From positions 1 to 9,058 of the forward strand of contig JAITPH010000080.1 of assembly GCA_031289515.1 (NCBI GenBank): a DNA stretch of 9,058 bases. Reading direction: 5' to 3'. The first letter of the stretch is position 1; each line of letters begins with the position of its first letter. The translations under genes and the position numbers were made by a program. Under the pieces are notes generated by a model, which was not told the DNA's origin, did no database searches, and saw nothing but the letters and a program-made list of their open reading frames with translations. Shown here piece by piece: positions 6,958-9,058 of this stretch. The stretch comes from Tannerella sp. GTDB lineage: Bacteria; Bacteroidota; Bacteroidia; Bacteroidales; Tannerellaceae.

Positions 6958-7077
6958 TTAGAAATCTTGCCGGTCTGCGGACTTCCTCCAGACGAAAGCT
7001 GCCTTTCCGACTATGATGACGCCCAAAAATACGATGTCCGTCAATACGTCTACTGTCTTCTTCAGATACCTATTCAT
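6958..7077 (-). CDS. Hypothetical small protein (39 aa) with one possible membrane span
   Basis: A short minus-strand frame from ATG (7077-7075) to TAA (6960-6958). The product begins MNRYLKKTVDVLTDI, continues FLGVIIVGKAAFVW and ends RKSADRQDF. A stretch of about 20 residues (roughly 9-30) is largely hydrophobic though broken by one Lys, with basic residues on both sides, suggesting a small single-span membrane protein. The start overlaps the stop of the preceding mini-ORF by four bases (ATGA), a common sign of coupled translation, and a hairpin with a T run follows the stop. I do not recognise the family. The opposite strand is also open here, so coding is not proven. The pair lies in a repeat-rich intergenic region; it could be a tiny membrane peptide gene, a relic, or a chance frame. 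Confidence 0.35.
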   Translation of the reverse strand: MNRYLKKTVDVLTDIVFLGVIIVGKAAFVWRKSADRQDF

Positions 7078-7163
7078 TTTGTCCTGTTGCTTCTCTGCTT
7101 AGTCACCGCGGCAAACCGTCTCCGTCCGGCATATTCCTTTCTACTTTCAATTTTTGACTTCAT
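7074..7163 (-). CDS. Hypothetical very small basic protein (29 aa)
   Basis: A minus-strand frame from ATG (7163-7161) to TGA (7076-7074), encoding MKSKIESRKEYAGRRR then FAAVTKQRSNRTK. It is strongly basic, with about eleven Lys or Arg in 29 residues, and shows no hydrophobic segment. A TGA at 7169-7167 closes the frame just upstream, so this ATG is the only start. The stop overlaps the start of the 39-codon frame by four bases. It may be a real leader peptide that couples translation to the next frame, or just an open frame by chance. No family is recognised, and no clear TAnnTTTG promoter is visible upstream. Confidence 0.25.
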   Translation of the reverse strand: MKSKIESRKEYAGRRRFAAVTKQRSNRTK

Positions 7164-7188
7164 AAATCATCCACCACCTCGCCTATAA

Positions 7189-7207
7189 GTACAATTGACT
7201 GTTGTAC
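7189..7207. promoter_or_regulatory. Small dyad upstream of the mini-ORFs
   Basis: GTACAA (7189-7194) and TTGTAC (7202-7207) are perfect 6-bp inverted arms around a 7-base spacer, 26 bases before the first mini-ORF start. The size fits an operator half-site pair. With arms this short it could be chance. Confidence 0.25.
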
Positions 7208-7210
7208 ATC

Positions 7211-7239
7211 CACTTCGCTGCTCTCCGGTCGACATGACG
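7211..7239 (-). repeat. REP-like repeat copy 4 (inverted)
   Basis: On the minus strand this reads CGTCATGTCGACCGGAGAG followed by CAGCGAAGTG, the same core as copies 1-3 in the opposite orientation. It lies 24 bases before the inverted pair at 7263-7360. Confidence 0.8.
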
Positions 7240-7262
7240 ACCTCCCGTCATTCTATCCTGTT

Positions 7263-7360
7263 CCGTTATGTCGACCGAAGCGACGAAGGAGCGTAGCGGA
7301 GACATCTGCTATTCGACAAACAGATGTCTCCACTACGCTACGCTCCGGTCGACATGACGG
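7263..7360. repeat. Inverted pair of REP-like repeats forming a large hairpin
   Basis: Copy 5 (7263-7308, plus) and copy 6 (7321-7360, minus) face each other. GGAGACATCTG (7298-7308) is the exact complement of CAGATGTCTCC (7321-7331) around a 12-base loop, and the outer ends pair again through the ATGTCGACCG core. Between them the arms differ by an insertion in copy 5, giving bulges. The hairpin ends 15 bases beyond the stop of the DUF1080 gene, so it would form at the 3' end of that transcript and may stabilise or end it. Confidence 0.85.
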
Positions 7361-7375
7361 AATGGCGTTCGAGTA

Positions 7376-8107
7376 TTACAGGTTTCTTATCCAAATGTTG
7401 CGAAAAGCGACCTTTGTTCCGTGGTCTTGCAACATGATCGGCAATCTTCCGTGCGCTTTATATGCCGGCAAACCTGTGTAGGGCGTGTCTCCGTTCAGAA
7501 TGTAATTGTTCTGGACTAAGATGCCGTTCAGGACAACCGTTATCATGGCCGGCGCTTCCAGCTTTCCGGAAGTTCCGAAGCGGGGCGCTTTCCAGTAAAT
7601 GTCGTAAACCTGCCATTCTCCGTTCTTCGTGTAAGCGTCTGCAAGAGGAGCCTGTTGCTTGTAAATGCTGCCTACCATTCCGTTAACATACGTGGTGTTA
7701 TTGTCGGCATCCAGCACCTGTACCTCGTAGATGCTTTGTAAGAAGATACCGCTGTTACCCCTGTTTTGACCTCGATGGTTTTCGGGCGCAGGGGATTTAA
7801 ATTCCACGTGTAACTGACAATCGCCGAAATACTCCTTCGTGACGATACTTCCGGTGCCGGGCGCTATCGCGAACTCTCCGTTTTGCACTTTCCAGGGGGC
7901 ATCTCCCCCTTTTTCGGAAGCCCACTTGGATAAATCCGTTCCATCAAAAAGGATAATAGCATCGGAAGGCGCCTGTCCCGGCTTTTCGCCCGGAACGATT
8001 TTCGGGGGAACAGGGTTGTACCATTCGGTAGATTGCGGCTTCCAGTCCTGAGCAAACAATGTTGTCGGCAGAGACAATACTGCCATGAAAAACAATAATC
8101 TTTTCAT
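7376..8107 (-). CDS. Secreted DUF1080 / 3-keto-disaccharide hydrolase domain protein
   Basis: A 243-residue protein with a Sec signal peptide (MKRLLFFMAVLSLPTTLFA, likely cut before Gln20; no lipobox Cys) followed by one DUF1080 domain, a concanavalin A-like beta-sandwich. Family motifs appear in order: IILFDGTDLSKW (51-62), RGNSGIFLQSIYEVQVLD (116-133), GSIYKQ (146-151), GEWQVYDIYWKAP (163-175), VVLNGILVQNN (191-201) and IMLQDHGTKVAFRNIWIRNL (224-243). The domain runs to the last residue, as usual. Members are annotated as 3-keto-disaccharide hydrolases, acting on glycosides first oxidised at C3; the Pro-rich linker (31-47) is typical of Bacteroidota versions. It has its own promoter at 8216-8247 and a leader of about 100 bases, so it is likely a single-gene transcript. 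No 3-oxidase (Gfo/Idh type) is visible nearby, so the natural substrate is unknown. Confidence 0.9.
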   Translation of the reverse strand: MKRLLFFMAVLSLPTTLFAQDWKPQSTEWYNPVPPKIVPGEKPGQAPSDAIILFDGTDLSKWASEKGGDAPWKVQNGEFAIAPGTGSIVTKEYFGDCQLHVEFKSPAPENHRGQNRGNSGIFLQSIYEVQVLDADNNTTYVNGMVGSIYKQQAPLADAYTKNGEWQVYDIYWKAPRFGTSGKLEAPAMITVVLNGILVQNNYILNGDTPYTGLPAYKAHGRLPIMLQDHGTKVAFRNIWIRNL

Positions 8108-8132
8108 ACGTAAATAATTTTATTAAATTGCA

Positions 8133-8188
8133 GGCGCTTCTAACTTTTTACTTTTCTTCTTCCGATTTTACAGACAAGCCGAAGCGCC
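8133..8188 (-). promoter_or_regulatory. Structured leader of the DUF1080 gene
   Basis: Within the predicted 5' leader, GGCGCTTC (8188-8181 on the minus strand) is perfectly complementary to GAAGCGCC (8140-8133), enclosing 40 purine-rich bases. The distal arm lies 25 bases before the ATG. The stem could form a regulatory hairpin. It does not match a riboswitch class I know. Confidence 0.35.
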
Positions 8189-8197
8189 GTTTAGAAC

Positions 8198-8207
8198 TTG
8201 CCGGCAA
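8198..8207. promoter_or_regulatory. 10-bp palindrome at the predicted DUF1080 transcription start
   Basis: TTGCCGGCAA is a perfect palindrome just downstream of the -7 box, next to the expected start near 8209. The position would suit an operator or an early hairpin. At 10 bp it may be chance. Confidence 0.3.
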
Positions 8208-8215
8208 AATCATCG

Positions 8216-8247
8216 CAAAGATATGTTATTAAAGTGAATAAACCAAA
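8216..8247 (-). promoter_or_regulatory. Bacteroidota-type promoter for the DUF1080 gene
   Basis: On the minus strand TTTG (8247-8244) is followed after 20 bases by TATCTTTG (8223-8216), matching the TTTG-N19-21-TAnnTTTG consensus exactly. Transcription would start near 8209, giving a leader of about 100 bases before the ATG at 8107. The -33 box lies only 6 bases beyond the end of the upstream GH38-like gene, so the two genes have separate control. Confidence 0.8.
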
Positions 8248-8252
8248 TATAG

Positions 8253-9058
8253 TTATCTTTTGAATTTAATAAATTTATTTGAATATGGCTTAAATTCGAC
8301 GCTTTTCAGCCCTTGCTCAATCGGTTCTTCTATCAGATTTACTATGCTAAATTCCGACGGATTGCCTTTGTTATCCAATATTTGGAATGACGTTTGTTTT
8401 CCGTCAAGCTCTCTGACGTTGATAAGCACATATCCCTCATCAACAGAAGGCGTTGCCGATGTCATAAGGAAATTGTCACGATTGAACTTGAATGCCGAGA
8501 AATCGACAGATTGATTGTTTGGCTTGCCCGAAGGCAAAACACGCGCATATATCGGGACGCGCGAACTCCACCCGAATCGCGAAGCAAAACTGTTTGAGAC
8601 GTCGTCGGTCGAGGTCAGATAATACGACCAGCGAAGCTCGCCTTCCTGACTTGCTCTGAAGTTCGTTGTCCAGTAATTGTTTGTCACCCATGAATATACA
8701 TGCGGGTATTCGTAGGTTTTCTTCTTGCGGTATGTTCCAGTGCCTATTCCACCCATCTGAAACAGTGGAATCAGGTTACTGCCGACAATAAACTGTGCTT
8801 TATCGTTGCGTGCCGTCACAAAGTTTTGAACGGTATTCCAATCCGATGCAGTGCCTTCAATCTGGTTTTCGCCCGAACTGACAACGCCTCCCTGCACATC
8901 GAAATAAAGTTTTGCTTTATCAAGTTTGAATGGAAAAGCAACATAGATACCGTCAGGGTCTGTAAGAGGCTGTTTCTTGACGGCATAATGCAACTCGATG
9001 CGTTTTTCATGATGGAACAGGCGTATTTCGATTTTGACTCCGAAACCGTCTTCGCAAC
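8253..9058 (-). CDS. GH38-like alpha-mannosidase family enzyme, C-terminal part (5' truncated by window edge)
   Basis: The visible 267 codons run from the right window edge to TAA 8255-8253, and the frame is open throughout. The segment KIEIRLFHHEKRIEL (about 8960-9034) then IYVAFPFKLDKAKLYFDVQG matches the start of the GH38 C-terminal beta-rich domain, where a line of the type LYHxxKRIE leads to a conserved FPF. IEGTASDWNTVQNFV, followed by PLFQMGGIGTG and VYSWVTNNYWTTNFRASQEG (about 8637-8699), is also typical of bacterial GH38 relatives. The N-terminal catalytic barrel with its metal-binding Asp and His residues lies outside the window, so activity cannot be judged. The family acts on alpha-mannosides; some relatives have other specificities. 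The gene ends only 6 bases from the DUF1080 promoter, with no clear hairpin terminator in between. The start, and any signal peptide, cannot be seen. Confidence 0.8.
   Translation of the reverse strand, partial: CEDGFGVKIEIRLFHHEKRIELHYAVKKQPLTDPDGIYVAFPFKLDKAKLYFDVQGGVVSSGENQIEGTASDWNTVQNFVTARNDKAQFIVGSNLIPLFQMGGIGTGTYRKKKTYEYPHVYSWVTNNYWTTNFRASQEGELRWSYYLTSTDDVSNSFASRFGWSSRVPIYARVLPSGKPNNQSVDFSAFKFNRDNFLMTSATPSVDEGYVLINVRELDGKQTSFQILDNKGNPSEFSIVNLIEEPIEQGLKSVEFKPYSNKFIKFKR

Noticed and set aside
6967..7188. 73-codon plus-strand ORF in the intergenic gap
   Set aside because: It has no family resemblance and no recognisable start signal, and it is antisense to the mini-ORFs, which show coupling and a terminator-like hairpin. 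Neither strand is proven, but this one has less support.
8253..9058. Truncation or frameshift of the GH38-like gene
   Set aside because: The frame stays open to the window edge with conserved sequence upstream of the apparent TTG start, so it is cut by the window and not broken.

Overview
The window looks like chromosomal DNA from a member of the Bacteroidota, most likely the order Bacteroidales. The evidence is a fucose-utilisation pair of the Bacteroides type, a secreted DUF1080 (3-keto-disaccharide hydrolase) protein, a GH38-like glycosidase, TTTG/TAnnTTTG-type promoter motifs, AT-rich leaders mostly without Shine-Dalgarno sequences, and intergenic REP-like repeats with an ATGTCGACCGGAGCG core. 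Species cannot be read from the window.

Layout. At 1-1540 (+) lie the 3' end of fucI (L-fucose isomerase) and the complete fucP (L-fucose:H+ symporter), 11 bases apart. A perfect 15-bp hairpin at 1571-1608 separates them from a convergent three-gene minus-strand unit (4960 to 1629): a TldD-type metalloprotease with a twin-arginine, lipobox-like signal, its PmbA/TldE partner without a signal, and a YhcH/YjgK/YiaL (DUF386) protein. Region 4961-5129 is a divergent promoter region with two TATCTTTG boxes facing opposite ways. At 5130-6554 (+) is a ModF-like protein with two ABC ATPase domains.

Region 6555-7375 has no large gene. It holds a possible relic of a secreted protein's C-terminus (6633-6773), six related REP-like repeats in both orientations, a terminator-like hairpin, and two overlapping mini-ORFs on the minus strand (29 and 39 codons, ATGA overlap), the second with one possible membrane span. 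Then come two separate minus-strand genes: a secreted DUF1080 protein (8107 to 7376) with its own promoter and a structured leader of about 100 bases, and the C-terminal part of a GH38-like alpha-mannosidase-type enzyme that runs off the right edge.

The recognisable metabolic theme is glycan and sugar use: fucose uptake and isomerisation, a DUF386 sugar-binding or anomerase-like protein, a DUF1080 hydrolase and a GH38-like enzyme. The TldD/PmbA pair is a peptide-processing protease that may act outside the cytoplasm here. No clearly new multi-gene system is visible. The best leads are the signal-bearing TldD paired with a signal-less partner, the mini-ORF pair inside the REP cluster, and the DUF1080 leader structure.
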